Assembly (NCBI RefSeq): GCF_036373705.1
Contig: NC_089858.1
Location: 14,131,249 to 14,195,248 of the forward strand
Origin: Amia ocellicauda
Taxonomy: Eukaryota; Chordata; Actinopteri; Amiiformes; Amiidae
Reading direction: 5' to 3'
Length of the DNA stretch: 64,000 nt
Shown: positions 21,230-35,100 of the stretch, in pieces
Position numbering within the stretch: position 1 is the first letter of the stretch
How the letters are laid out: each line of letters starts with the position of its first letter
Made by a program: the position numbers and the translations under genes
Notes under the pieces: model-generated
What the model saw: the letters and a program-made list of their open reading frames with translations, nothing else
The model's database searches: none
Told to the model about the DNA's origin: nothing

Positions 21230-23139
21230 TATATGTATATACAACAATACCAGACTCTGTGATGGAGCACTTTAACAATCGCTTTGTCAACTGTGTATTC
21301 CAAATTTGAACTGTGCCTACTGGGGGCCTTTCAATCACAGTTTGAGATGGAGAGAGATAGAGATAGGAAGAGGAAGAGAGAGAGAGAGGGGGGAGGAGAG
21401 ATACCCCCCGAGGCTGGGAAACAATTGTCCTGGATTACAATAACAGGTTCTGAGCTGAACGCTATCGACTACTAACGATCAATAAGCCCCCCCCCCCCCC
21501 GCTCCCCCACGGTGACCCCTGCCATCCCAGGACAGCAAAACTACTGCCTCAGGATCCCTCCCAGCCCCTAGTGGGAACAGTGTTGTCCGCTGATACTGAC
21601 ACTGACACCAACACTGACACACTCACATTAACACTGACACCGACACCAATATGGACAATGACATACTCACACTGACACTGACACCAATACTGACATTGAC
21701 ACTGACACTCTTACTGACAATCACACTCATTGTATTGAAACCCTGCAACCAGCTATTTACACTACAGTGCTATTGAAATTAATAATAATTATTAATAATA
21801 AGTATAATAAATGCACACACACACAAAGCACACAGTTGCACAGGTGGGGTCACCCGGGGCAGTTGTTGCCCCAGGGACATGTGAGGGGGAGACAGTGCTG
21901 CAGTGGGTCTAGGGGCGTGGCTGAGTAAGAGGGGTTGAAACAGCCAGAGGAGTCTGACTGGCTTGTTCCTTATAGGGGTGGGGCTGAACTGAAAGCTGAC
22001 AAACACTGCTCCCCCAAACAACATACAGCATAAACTACAAAACAAGCTGAATTCTTAATCTTCATCTTCCTCTTCTTCATCTTACTATTATTACTTTTTT
22101 AATTATTATTATTATTATCATTATTATTGTTATTATAATTTTTCCCTGGTTGAAGCTGAGCTTCCTGGTGCTGAACACCTCCAGCAGGACTCAGGGGAAA
22201 GTCATTAAATTGGCCTAATTGAGGCACTAACAAGATGAAATAGGCAGATTAAAGCTCAGGAGGGAATTAAAACCTGGAGAAGCACCCCCCACAAGGAGCA
22301 GGACTGCACTTCGGTGCCCTGACTGCACTACCTTCTACAGCTCTGACACACTGAGACTCCACACACGCTGAGCTCCTCCAAAACTCAATACATCTCTCTC
22401 TCTTTCTCAGCCTCCCACTCGTTCTCGCTCTCCCTCTGCTGCATCTCTATCCCTCTCTCTGGCTCCCACTCCTACTCTCCCTCTCTCTTTTCCCTCCCTC
22501 TCTCTCTAGACACTGCAGTCTACTTGCATGTGTGGTGTGGAGCTGGGGGGCTGTGCTGTGTGTGTATCCCTCTGGGTCAGGGGCTGCACCAGTCAGCTGT
22601 GTCTGTAGCTTTGCTGCTGTCATCATCATTATTACTGCCGCTTCACTCACTATGCTTGTTGTCATTGTTGTTGTTGTTGTTGTTGTCATTACAATCTGTC
22701 CAAGCACGTCAGCAAGAAATTCTCGCCCGCTTCCCCCCCCACCCCCCAGCCATGGGACCGTGCTCTCTCTCTCCTGCTGTCGTTCTCAGCACAATCTGAT
22801 AATCAGGAAAATTCATAAGTGGGATAAGTCTGAACTGTGGACTTTGCCCCCCTCCACCGGCCCACCACAATCACCAGGAAGGGGCTGAATGCTTTTGTAA
22901 CCACACACACACACACACACACACTGCTGTGCCTTGTTGTGTAACTATTTCATAAACTTGATTTATTTTATCTTATAACTCTCAGTTTTGCTCCTGAAGC
23001 CACAGTCCTGCCCTCCCTCCCCTAATGGCTCCTTAGATTCTGCTGCCCAGTCCAGCCCAGCCCAGCCAAGCCCACTACAACTCAGCCCAGTCCACCCACA
23101 ACAGTCCAGGCCAGTTAAGTCCAGTTCAAGGATGGTCTT

Positions 23140-23705
23140 CTTTCTGGGCAAATGTCTCCCTTATTGGTGTGTATTTATTGCAGTGTAGGAGTAAGTGCAT
23201 CACCTCTCCCGTCTTGCAGTGACCACAGCGCCGCTCCTCTCTGGGCAGCCAGCTCTGCCTGTGTCAGCCTGTTTCTCTGGGCAGACTGTGGTCACTGAGC
23301 CTGTACTTGGTCAAGATCTGTCTCTGCTTTGTATCTCTGACAGTAAAGAGAGACTCTGCCGGGATGGAGTCTCTGTTTATAGCCTGATACCAATTTAATT
23401 TGTTTGGGGATTCAGTTTCTTTGTCTGCAGGCTTTCTCTTTTAGTGCTTTCACTGACAGGACAAAGCTCCCAGACGCACTGATCTTCAGTCTGAGGTAAT
23501 TGTAGCTCAGGGTGTGTTCCAGGGTGGTGTTGCCTAGAGTGAAGTGGTATCTGCTCTCCTGACATCTGGGCTTTTTTTGGAATATCGTCATTTTGGTCTT
23601 TTTTATGTTCACTGCCAGGGCCCAGTTGCCACTATAGCTCCTGTTTTGTGGGCGACAGGAGGACCAGGTCAACTGTGTAGAGCAGGAATTTGATCTCATT
23701 GTATA
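23140..23705 (-). mobile_element. LINE ORF2 relic
   Basis: The minus-strand frame at 23,412-23,699 reads WALAVNIKKTKMTIFQKK, then FTLGNTTLEHTLSYNYL and LKISASGSF. These are characteristic of the region after the reverse-transcriptase catalytic core in a fish non-LTR element. The adjoining 23,200-23,400 corresponds to the element's C-terminal KYRLSDHSL region, also present at 43.4-43.6 kb, so an internal part is missing. No intact ORF remains. Confidence 0.8.
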
Positions 23706-24114
23706 GATCTCATCTCTCTTTCTCTATGTTTCCCTCTCCCTCTCTCTGACCTGTGGATCTCCACTGTTGGCTGTATCGGCCCCAATCAGGACAGTCCATG
23801 CATAAGCCTCCAACGTGCAGCCAACACTGGCCCAATGACACCCCTATCTCAAGGGCCTGGAGAGCCACATGGCCAGGCAGCCTCTCATCCCTAATCCGCC
23901 CTTGTTAATCCGTGCCGCAGCAGAAGTGCCGTGTAGCAGTAATTCCACAGGACGCGAATCAGGGGGGATAATCGCTCGTGTACAAACCGGCCCTCTGACC
24001 CCAGCAGGCCGTACGAAGTGCAGTCAGTGTGTAGCAAATACTGGACACACCAAACACACAGTGACAATTAAATCTGTTTATTTCCAGACAGTACAATTTG
24101 TCTGGGACAGGAGA

Positions 24115-25240
24115 TTAATAACCACGCCGCTTGACCGCCTCGTGGGGCATAGAGCAGTTCTCCTCCTGCCCCAGGAACTGAATTGAGTCTGACCACCCAG
24201 CCCATAGTCAGCACATTGACCACACACTGTCCACACACTCAACAACACATACTGACACACTGACCACACACATACTAACTTACACAATACCTGCCACACT
24301 TACTGTCACGCACACACACTGACCTTGTTATAGTCCTGGGCTGTTAGTTTGGAGGTGGTGCCAACACAGCCTTTCAGGAAGGTCAACTTGGCACCAACCA
24401 GCAGCAGCTTCTCCAGGGCAACCAGTCTGGCACTGGCCTGCGCATCCTGAGAGACAGGGAGAGAGGGAGATGCAGAGAGGGAGCATGAAGGAGGGAAGGA
24501 AACAGATATCAGTAATGAGTGTCCTGCTACCCACTGTGATATAGTGTCAGTACAGTGTGTCAGTGTTTCAGTGAGAGTACAGAATGTCAGTGCATCAGTG
24601 TGATTCCAGTCAGTTTGCAGTACAGGTTATCGATGTCTTGCTCCACTCTCTGCAGCAGCTGCTGAGTCATTCCCAGCCTGGCGCCCCATTGGCCACACCT
24701 CCAAATGCTCATTCTGCAGCCCCGTATTCAGTTCCTCCACCAAACGCTCAATCCTGCGGGGGGGGAAGGGGCCTCACTGAGCACCATGGCTCTCCCGTGG
24801 AAGCACCCAGTGGCTTCAGTGTGCTCACCTCCTAGCACCAGGCCCCAGGCTGAATTTGAGCTGCGCGTGCTCCAGGTGCAGGGCTGCAAGCCGGGCATGC
24901 ATCTCCCTGTCTATCTCTGCACTGCGCAGCAGATGCGCTGACTCAGCAGCCGGTCCTCCGGCATCTGCAACACAATATTCACGCAATGCTGCTGTAGTTT
25001 AAATGGTTACACTCCTAATTAAATCCCTGATTCTGATCCTATCTTGATTATGTTATCACACATTTTATATTTCTGTATTTTTGACACTGTTTGTGAACTC
25101 TGAATATTTAATATTGTGTGCACTATATAAACAGTGGTGCCCAATACCTGTAGGTCAGTGCGGCTCAGAGCAGCTCTCAGGCTGTGCAGTTCCACGGCCA
25201 GTTGAGGGTTGAGCTGCCCAGGGGCCTAGGAGGGTTCTGA
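24115..25240 (-). CDS. ccdc183: CCDC183-like coiled-coil gene, partial and frame-damaged
   Basis: CCDC183 is a testis/cilia-associated coiled-coil protein encoded next to TMEM141 in mammals. Candidate segments, minus strand: about 25,148-25,218 (LNPQLAVELHSLRAALSRTDLQ); 24,833-24,964 (AEIDREMHARLAALHLEHAQ); about 24,595-24,759 (IERLVEELNTGLQNEHLEVW, then in another frame LGMTQQLLQRVEQDIDNLYC); 24,327-24,449 (LVALEKLLLVGAKLTFLKGC, ending QDYNK); 24,115-24,187 (IQFLGQEENCSMPHEAVKRR, stop). A poly(A) signal (24,077-24,082) lies 33 bp past the stop. In the third segment the frame entered from the splice site hits a stop, and the conserved part lies one base out of frame, near 24,680. The first/second and fourth/fifth junctions are also out of phase with the obvious sites. 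Most of the N-terminal coiled coil is not found; a 40-nt segment at 25,893-25,932 (EQLEEKRARLQLLG) may belong. It is either a decaying gene or affected by sequence errors. Confidence 0.5.
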
Positions 25241-26275
25241 GGACACAGCACAGCTGAGCCAGGAAAACAAACAAACATATGTACGGACACTCTCGCACAC
25301 ACATACACTAACACACACACAGATCCCAGTGTCCCTTTAAATCTGGGGCTGCTGATCTCTGAGGTAGCTCTCTGTGACAGGGGCCCCTTAATCTGGGAAT
25401 TAGTTTAATTAAGATGTTGAATACTGAGTCCAGAGGAGCACCGAGCCCCAGAGGGCCCAGCCGGGCACTGTGACCCTCGCAGCCTCTCTCACAGCCGTCA
25501 GTATTGCGCACACTGCACTGTGCTGCCTCCACACAGGCCCCAGGCCAGACAGCCATAATCAGACTGACATACACACAGCGCAGAGGGGAAGTGCGTGTGC
25601 GTGTGTGTTGGTGTGTTTAGTCAGTGCATGTTACTTAGTCTGTGTAAGTGTCAGTCAGTGTGCATACCTTGGTGTATCAGTGAATTACTCAGTGTGTGTT
25701 TGTATACTCATTATTGACACACAGACAGACAGATAAGACCCAAGATAGACACAGACAGACAGACAAACTGACACTCTCCTCTCAATGGCTTTATGGTCTC
25801 TCTCCCTGCTCCACCCCTCCCCCTCTCCCTTCACTGCCCTACTCCTCTCCTCTAGCAGCCTTCCTCTCTCCTCTTCCGCTTCTGTCTCTCACCCAGTAGC
25901 TGTAGTCTTGCTCTCTTCTCCTCCAGCTGCTCCTGCAGACACAATACTCCTCCCTTCTTTATCTCTTCAGCTTCTCTACATCTCAGTCGGTCCCTTCTCC
26001 TCCTCCCTAAGAATACTCCCTCTCTCCTTCTCTGTCTCCTGTGACGTCAGAGGGCAGCGCGGTAACCTCATTGCTTGCATCACCGAGCTGCATGTTGGGA
26101 CTGTGTGGCTCTGACTATAACATGTTCAGAAACAGCTACAACACAGCGCTGTGTGTAAGTAAAACACATGGAATTGATGAAAGTCAAATAACAAGGACAT
26201 CCACAATATCAAAAAGTATAGTAATAATTTATATCCATACACACAAAACAACCAAATACAACAGAAAGTGATCAC

Positions 26276-26281
26276 TTTATT
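26276..26281 (-). promoter_or_regulatory. Candidate tmem141 polyadenylation signal
   Basis: AATAAA on the minus strand, about 840 bp downstream of the tmem141 stop codon. It is the first clear candidate I noticed; intervening alternatives were not excluded. Confidence 0.3.
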
Positions 26282-27119
26282 ACAAACACTTGTAAACCCC
26301 TCAGCTGAAAAACCACAGCTGCCTAAAATGGAAAAGTGGCTGTATGGAGTGGATGGGGGGGCAAGGGGCAAGGGGCAAGGAGCAAGAAGGAGGAATTGGC
26401 AGTGCCCCCACCTACCCTTTGCTAGCTCATTGCAGCCGCACAGAGAAACATGCAGAATCGATGACCTCACTTTATGGCTGTGACATCACAAAGCCCTCCT
26501 CTGCCAGTGTTCTACAGCACACCTCACTACACTATTGATCCCTTCAATATTGACCATGGAATTAATAATAATTCTGATGCAAACAAAACTATTACTACTA
26601 GCTCTTATAATCAATTGTTAAATTAATAAAATCACCCCACATTATATATACAGATATCTCTCTCTCTCCCTGCAGTGTCTCTCTCTCTCTTTCTGTAGTC
26701 TCTCCACTCTGTCACTGTGGCAGAGCCCCAGCCTCCCATCCCTGCACACCACATTAGTTACACAGGATCTGCAATCATTGGGCCAGCAAGGGCCTAAGGG
26801 AGTATAGAGAGTATTGTTAATCCATCGCATCGCCATAGCGCGTGGTCTTCGGCCCAGCTTCCACAGAGGGGGCGGCTGGGAGGGGCTCCTCTCCTGAAAC
26901 ACAGACCCCCCCCCGAAGGTTCAACTAGAGGCAGCGCAACATAAATTAAACCAAATTAAAGTGTTGCCAAAGCATTTATAGATACAGTAAAGAGAATACA
27001 ATTAACTCTCTAACACACACTGTGCTAAAGCAAAGACACAAAAATACATACATAATATGTATGTACACAAAACACACACACACACACACACACACACAAT
27101 CTCTCTCTCTCTCTCTCTC

Positions 27120-27995
<876 letters not shown>

Positions 27996-28141
27996 CGTGT
28001 CGGACACTAATCACGGGCTCTGAAACTTTCTCTGTCGCTGTCACTCCTGCAGCTGCGAACCGGCACTTCCGCTCCTCAGCGCTGTGCTTTCCGCCAGCTG
28101 TTGTGAGGTAAGTGCGCCCTCTTGTGGACTGGAGCAGTTCA

Positions 28142-28142
28142 A

Positions 28143-28188
<46 letters not shown>

Positions 28189-28189
28189 G
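28142..28189 (+). repeat. (ATA)n microsatellite
   Basis: About 16 AAT/ATA trinucleotides, 150 bp upstream of the tmem141 start codon. Confidence 0.95.
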
Positions 28190-28336
28190 GGATTTATAGA
28201 TTTTTTCATTATGATAACTGTGAACGCTGTCAGTTGCCATAATAATATAATTTAATGTATAGGAAGATATTGTGTCGGCATGTGAAAGTGTTTATTGTTA
28301 ACACTATTTTTAATGTTTTATTATGTAATACAATAT

Positions 28337-28678
28337 GAATATGATGGGCACATGAGCATCAGAACTGGACCACGGAGCAATGGAAGAAGGTGGCCTGGTC
28401 TGATGAATCACGAGTTCAAGGTGTTGACTTGGCCTCCGAATTCCCCAGATCTCAATCCAATCGAGCATCTGTGGGATGTGCTGGACAAACAAGTCCGATC
28501 CATGGAGGCCCCACCTCGCAACTTAAGGGACTTAAAGGATCTGCTGCTAACGTCTTGGTGCCAGATACCACAGCACACCTTCAGAGGTCTAGTGGAGTCC
28601 ATGCCTCGACGGGTCAGGGCTGTTTTAGGACCTACACAATATTAGGCAGGTGGTCATAATGTTATGGCTGATCGGTGT
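28337..28678 (+). mobile_element. Internally deleted Tc1-like element
   Basis: Plus-strand frames encode the Tc1 fragment VAWSDESR and then, after an internal deletion, [20 protein letters not shown] through the C-terminus ending GPTQY. The right end reads GGTCATAATGTTATGGCTGA followed by TCGGTGTA, a typical Tc1 terminal sequence. No matching left end was found, so the left part is lost. It belongs to a different family from the other Tc1 copies here. Confidence 0.85.
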
Positions 28679-28689
28679 ATGTATGACAA

Positions 28690-29165
28690 GAGCAGTGATA
28701 CTACATCATTATTATTATTGTTGTTGTTGATCATAACTAATCATAGACTGGAAATAACCCACAGGACTAATTAATCCATCGCTACGTCATAACTCCTTTA
28801 ATATGGAAATACAAGCCTAGTAAGGAACAAAGTGTGGTACAGGACAGCCAAAAAGTGCCATATGCAACCAAAACACGGCACAGCCAGTGTTGGGGTCAGG
28901 GGTTGTGAGTAAAACTACACAGGTCTAGAACAAACTAGTGAAGCAAAGGGGCCACACAGGAAAGGCAAACATTTAACGCCCACAATAATAATAATAATAA
29001 CAATAATAATAATAGCAATAGTAATAATAGCAATAATAATGATAATAATAATTCCAGTGTGCCCAGCACAGAGCAGAGCTGGGCCTGGAGATTCAGGCTT
29101 TGGTCTGTTGGAGTGGTCCAGGTTTCTGTAGTTTAAACAGCTTGCCCCAGTTCTGACCCAGGCAG
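28690..29165. other. Short intergenic spacer
   Basis: Between the Tc1 relic and the ARM-FN3 stop codon. It holds TTA/GTT and AAT/AGC trinucleotide repeats (about 28,710-28,730 and 28,983-29,050); otherwise no feature is seen. Part of it is likely 3' UTR of the ARM-FN3 gene. Confidence 0.6.
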
Positions 29166-29167
29166 TC

Positions 29168-32100
29168 TCAGCTGGTGCTGTCCAGCAGCCTGTCTTCAGA
29201 CGCCAAGGGCCGCCCCCCCAATCTGGCCACACTGCTGACCCTGACTGGCCTGGGCTTCTGACCTCTGACCTGGGGGTCCATGCCAGGGAATGGTGTCACC
29301 TGAAAGAAGCCAGCTACCCTGAGAGAGAGGCAGTTAGTGAGTGAATGAGAGAGAGAGGGAGAGGGAGAGGGAGAGGGAGAGATTGAGGAGAAAAAGGAAA
29401 TACAATAAACCTGAAAGTGACATTGATGGCATATTTCTCACACACTCTCTCACTCACACACCACTGTGTTACCCGTGTGCTCGAGGGCTCCAGTTCTCCA
29501 GCGTCGACTGGATCTGAGACAGAGTCCGAACCCGCCGGCCCACGCCCGCTGACATAGAGCAGACAGACATGTCACACAGACAGGCAGGCGGGCAGACAGA
29601 CACACAGACAGACAGAGAGACAGGCAGATAGACAGGCTGCACTTACGGACAGAGTGGTTGATGTTGGGCAGCCCCTCCCTCCAGCGTCCGGTGCCAAGAA
29701 ATCTCCCCCCAACTTCACAGTTCAGCCTTACAAACACACCTGCACAGAGAGAGAGGGAAAGGGAGAGGGAGAGGGGTTATGAAGCCGCAGTCACAGGCAG
29801 TCATGCTCCCCCCTCTCATTGCAGTGTACCTGTGCTGGCGTGGCCCCCTGGTCTGAGTGCATTGGGGAGTTCAGTGGGGTCCCAAGAGCTGTCAGCAGGG
29901 GGGGCAAGCGGGGGTGCACACAAAGACACCTCCCTGAAACACAGAGAGAGACACTGCTGAGGACCAAGAGCCTCTCAGCACTGGGAACCACAGACTGCAC
30001 TGCACTGTGTCTCTCCAGGACAAGGGCTGGAGACCCCAGTCAAATGGAGGATCTGCAGCAGCTGTGCTTTGACACACACTGCCCACACAGCACCCCTAAC
30101 TCCATCTCAGGTGTGATGTCTGCCTCCCCGCCCCTTCACCTGCTCCAGGTGAGCCCACTGGCCCTCGGTGCCAACCAGGGTTGTTGCCGTGTCAGCAGCT
30201 GGCTCTCAGTCTTGGCGCGGTGGGGCAGCAGCAGGGGGGGCGGCAGGGAGAGGGGGGCACTGCCAGGAGGCGCTGTGCTCTTGCCTGGGCCCCCCCCCCA
30301 GCTCATCCTTGCTCTGTGCCAGGCTGAAGACACATCAAAGCCACTCGCCGTGCCCACGCACACCTGCAACACAACAGGGACACTGACCAACTGACCACAC
30401 GCACACTTTTTTCCCCATTTGAAATGTAGTTTATTAATTCAATGTTTTGCTCAAAGCCGAGTGCTTTCCGATTTTTTGCCGTCACTCCCATCCTGAAGGA
30501 GGCCGATGAGCTTTGTTGCCGTTGCTGGTGCTTGGCCAGACTCCCAGCCTCTTGTTTTTACTGTTCCGGACAAACGGTTTATCCAGAAACAAATCTGTCT
30601 CGAATGATAGCTGTTAGTTTTCCAAGGAATATACTCAATAAACCAGTCTGTTTAACCCGAGTAATCCGCCATTGAAACCCGTGTTGTATTTAGTGGTTAC
30701 CTGCCTTCTCAGTACATTGTAAAGGAAGATAAGTTCTAACAGGATCTGTTATAAGTGGAGTGCAGCTGTATTATACCATATTACATTGTCCTGTACTATA
30801 TTGCACTATACTATGATATGTTACCTCAGTGTAGGGGCTTGAGGACTGCCTGCTCTCTGAACCATGCGTCTGGACCAAGGGTGTCCTGCAGGGGGCGACA
30901 GACACAAAAAGACACAGAGACACACAGAGACACTTATTTTCTGATTTCCATACATTTTCGGACACTTTTTAGCGATTGGCGTTGTTTCAAAAGCAGCAGC
31001 TTCTTGTGGCACACATCTCTGTCTTCATGTGTAAGGACACAGGCGCTACTGCCCGTCTGCACAGCTGTCCCAATGAATAGGCGCTGCGAGAGTGAAGACC
31101 CACCTGCATCTGTCTCTCCCGCCGTCCGCCTGTCTGTCCGGAGCCCCACTGAGGGACAGCTGAGCTCTGGGCTTCTGGCCGGGCTGCGGTCCTGACCTCT
31201 TGACCTCTGTGATCTCCCTGTTGGGGGGGAACGGGGGTAGAGGTAGAGGTGGAGGGGGGGTGGCAGGTGAGGTCTGTCGGGTTGGTGAATAGAGAGACCT
31301 GAGAGAGGGAGAGAGGGAGAGAGGGAGGTGAGATCAGGATGGAGAGAGAGAGATATACTACCTATGTGGGCTACAGTATTATGATACAGTATGATTCTGT
31401 GTATGTGTGTGTACATATGATTGTGTGTACATATTGTGTGTGCGTGTGTGTACCTGTGTGTGTGTTGGTACTCGTCTCTGGCCGTCCTCTTGGTGACGGG
31501 CAGGCTCTCGCAGCGCCCCCCGCTGGTGATGGCGGTGACGGTGCAGGTGTACTGGGTGTTGGGCCGCAGTCTGCGGGCATGGTGGGTGTGGCCGGTGCCC
31601 AGGTATGCCACGCTGCCATTGATGCTGAGCTGGTAGTTGAACAGCTTCCCCAGGGGCAGCGCGGGCACCCCCCAGCTGACCTGCAGCTCCCTGCGGCCCA
31701 GCACAGTGACTGTGAGGCGGCTGGGCGCATGGGTCAGGGGGTCGGCAGTGCGTCCGCGGACACTCGCCCCCTCCCCCACCTGTACCCCCGTGCCCAGACC
31801 CCGGACCACAAACTCGTACTCCGTCCCCGGCGAGAGCCCCCCCACCACAGTGCTCAGCTGGGAGGTGCACTCCAGCACAACGCCCCCCCGCAGCAGCTGG
31901 TAGGCTCGGGGAGCCGCGCCCTGACTGGGGGGGGCCCAGCATAGACGAACCCATGTCGCTGAGCAGCTGAGCACCCGCAGGGCCAGTGGGGGCCCGGGGG
32001 GTTCCAGCTCCGGCTCCAGTCTTTCTCTATCCAGGGCCAATAGCGTGGCCGCGCTGCAGGGGCTGACATCCCCGCCAGCCGTAGATTGGACCAGCCTTAG

Positions 32101-35100
32101 GCTGAGCGGGGGGGCGGGGCCACAGGGGTTGTGCAGGTCAGAGAGGCTGAGGGTAAAGGAGCAGCCCCCCCCCCGGTATAACAGTCGCTCCCCACACAGC
32201 AAACTGAGGGGTCAAAGGGAAGTACTCAGTGTGACATTCACTCATTCTCTCACTCACTCATTCTCTCACTCATTTACAGCAGTGTAAATTTTAAATGTCT
32301 CTATAAGCTCCTGGCTGACTTCCAAAGAGAAAGCACATATCCAGTAATAACCTATTGTCATTATTATATTTATTGTTATAATCACTATTATTATTATTAA
32401 CCTAGGCTCCCTGTCCCCCTCTCCTTCTCCCATCCCCTACTTCCTTCCTCTCCTTCTCTCAATCTCCCTCCTTCCACACTCTCTCTCACTCTCTGACCTG
32501 TTTGTGACCTCCAGTCCGCTCTCAGGCTGGCTCCTGTCCCAGGTGACCAGGGCGGAACCATTGTCCAGGTGTTGCATGTGTGGGGGAAGGGGTTTGGGGA
32601 GACGCTGCAGCTTCCTCAGACATGCGCTCACTTCCTCCAGGACTTCCTCTGGAGTGGAGTCTGAGCAGCTCAGTGTCTGGAGAGCAAGAAATATTATTAT
32701 TATCATTATTATTTATTTATTAGCAGACACCCTTATCCAGATAAGTGCATAAGAGAAATATACAGTTAATACAAGTCCCACATCCTAGATTTGTGAGCTA
32801 ATTGCAGACAAGATGTGGAGTCATAGTTAATAGCTCAGGGGAAGGGGACATAGGGGCAAACAATATAAACAACGTGAGTACTAGCAATGTAAAAGCAAGT
32901 TGTACAACAAAAACTAGATAAAGTGCAATTTAACAGGAGAACTGAGCCTTGCAGGGGAAAAACAGCTACGTTACAGGTACAGTCTGAATAGGTGTGTCTT
33001 GAGTAATCGCCCTATACTATATATACTATATATTCATATATATAGAATAGATGTTTTGTCACGCCAAGAAAGCCTCTGAAATGAATTGAAGTGAATTAAA
33101 TTGACAGAGTCATCAACACCATCGCACTGCTGACCACACCTCCACCCGGCACTCCCTGATCAGACAGCACAGCCCAGAGAGAGGGAGGAGAGGGAGACGA
33201 TCAGGTACCTGCAGCTGCTGCTCCAGCTCTCTGTCCTCCCTGACTCTCAGCACACCACTGGGCCTGGACACCAGCACCCTCACCACCCTGAGACAGGGAG
33301 AGAGAGAGGGGTGGGTGGGTGCTTGTGTCAGTGTGTGTAAGTGTGTAAATGTAAGTGCCACAGTGTGAGTGCGTAAATGTGAGTGCAATGTTAGTGTTTG
33401 GTCAGTGTGGGTGTGTCAGTGTCACTGTGGTTGTGACACTCACATGGCAGAGAACCAGGCACAATCCTGCTCCTCGCCCTGCAGGAGGCGCCTCAGAGAC
33501 GCCAGCAGGCACGGGAGGGCAGGACTGTGCAGGATGTGGGTGTGGCCATTTTCACCTGTAGCCAGGCAACCCAGGGCAAAGCAGGCGCTCTTCCCCCCCC
33601 CGGGGTCTCCTCGAGAAATTAGGGACTGCAGAGCCTCCACCTGGCAGAGAGGAGAGGGGGACAGGAGGGTGAGAAACATGAGTGAATGTCACAGTGTGTC
33701 AGTGTGTATGTTTTTCAGTGTGTGTGCGAGTGTCACAGTATGTCAGTGTTACAGCATTGCAGTACGGTGTGTTTCAGTGTGTGTGTGTGACTGAGTGTCA
33801 CAGCATGTCTCTGAGTGTGTGTGAGGATCGCAGTGTGTCAGTGTAACAGTGTTTCAGTATGGTGTGTGTGTCAGTGTGTGTATTGTGTGTCTGTGCGAGT
33901 GTCACAGTGTGTGTGTGGTAGTGTTTCCAGCCCGGGGACCCGAGGCATTGAAAACCCGGGCAACCCAGATGATTTCTCAACCCCACAAGCCCGGGTTTGG
34001 CATAGGTATAAAACCGGGGTTGACAGAAAAAAAAAAAAAAAAAAGACATACTTGCGTGCACAGTGCAACAGCAAACTCTTGTATACTTTCAGTGAGAAGA
34101 CTGATGTTCATTCAGTAACCTGTGTAGCGTTATGTTGGGTGTATTTTGATAAGAGCATTTTAGCTCTGAGCTGAAGCACTGATCTAAAGAAGACCTCTCC
34201 CGCCCAAAGTTATCAGATTTCCTTAACTCATCAGCGTGTGAACTGATTTACATCAAAAGTGACAGTCTTGGGTGGATGGCACCGAGAAGAGGCCAAATAG
34301 TTTGGAATCCCTGCTGTGAGATGTCTGGAGAAAGGGGCCTGTAGGTGATAAAAACTCTTTGAAATGGACGACAGCCGAAATCCCGACACAGAGCTACGAA
34401 CCCGGGCCAACCGGCATTTCCAAAAGACGGCATGGATTGACATCAGTCATAAATCAAACCCCCCTCCAATAGGACACTGGGGGCTGAAACCGAAATCCAA
34501 TCTCACAAACTGAAGAACCAATCACCTATTGATCTGACAGGCGTATAAATCAGTGGACTTTTACAGCTGGACAATTGACTAAGTCGACTGTATACGAAAG
34601 TGTCAGTCATTTAAATAGCTATTTGAGTCTTAAGAAACTTGACCCTTGGAACAAACAGGGCCCTGCTTTCCTCAAAGACTTCGTCTTCAAGTAACTACGG
34701 TGGAAAAACCCTGCTTACAAAGAAGATTTTGTGCACAACCTTGGAGCCTCCAAACCAGTGGAAAATCTGTTTGGAATCGACTCTACTTTCGCGAAACCCC
34801 AACTTCCAGGTGCATCGACTGAGTGGAAGTTCTTGGACGAAGCCGAACCGGACTGCCTTTGTTCCAAACCACACGGACCTCGTGCCGTGTGCTGTTATCT
34901 GAGCCCGAAGCCAGAGAGGCCTCTCTGCGACGAAGTTCAGATAAGTTTAACAGTTTGGAGTTTGTGATTCATGACATTTGAGAAATCATTTAGAAATGTT
35001 GATCTGTGATTCATAACTCTAGAATGTGTAATATCATTTAGTTTTCTTAAATATAAATGTGTGTTGCATTAAACTGTTTTGTTGACAATTTTAGAAATAA

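Larger units (their letters stand above)
19930..24070. other. Intergenic region between sapcd2 and ccdc183-like gene
   Basis: Apart from the Tc1 element (20,012-21,229) and the LINE relic (23,140-23,705) this spacer holds short repeats: a GACACT-type tandem block (about 21,590-21,720), a TTA-rich block (22,085-22,140), pyrimidine-rich DNA (22,390-22,510), a GTT microsatellite (22,660-22,690) and (AC)n at 22,902-22,924. No exon chain was recognised. Confidence 0.6.

Noticed and set aside
28295-28645. 116-codon plus frame as an independent gene
   Set aside because: The C-terminal half is a Tc1 transposase remnant after an internal deletion; the N-terminal codons are unrelated flanking sequence.
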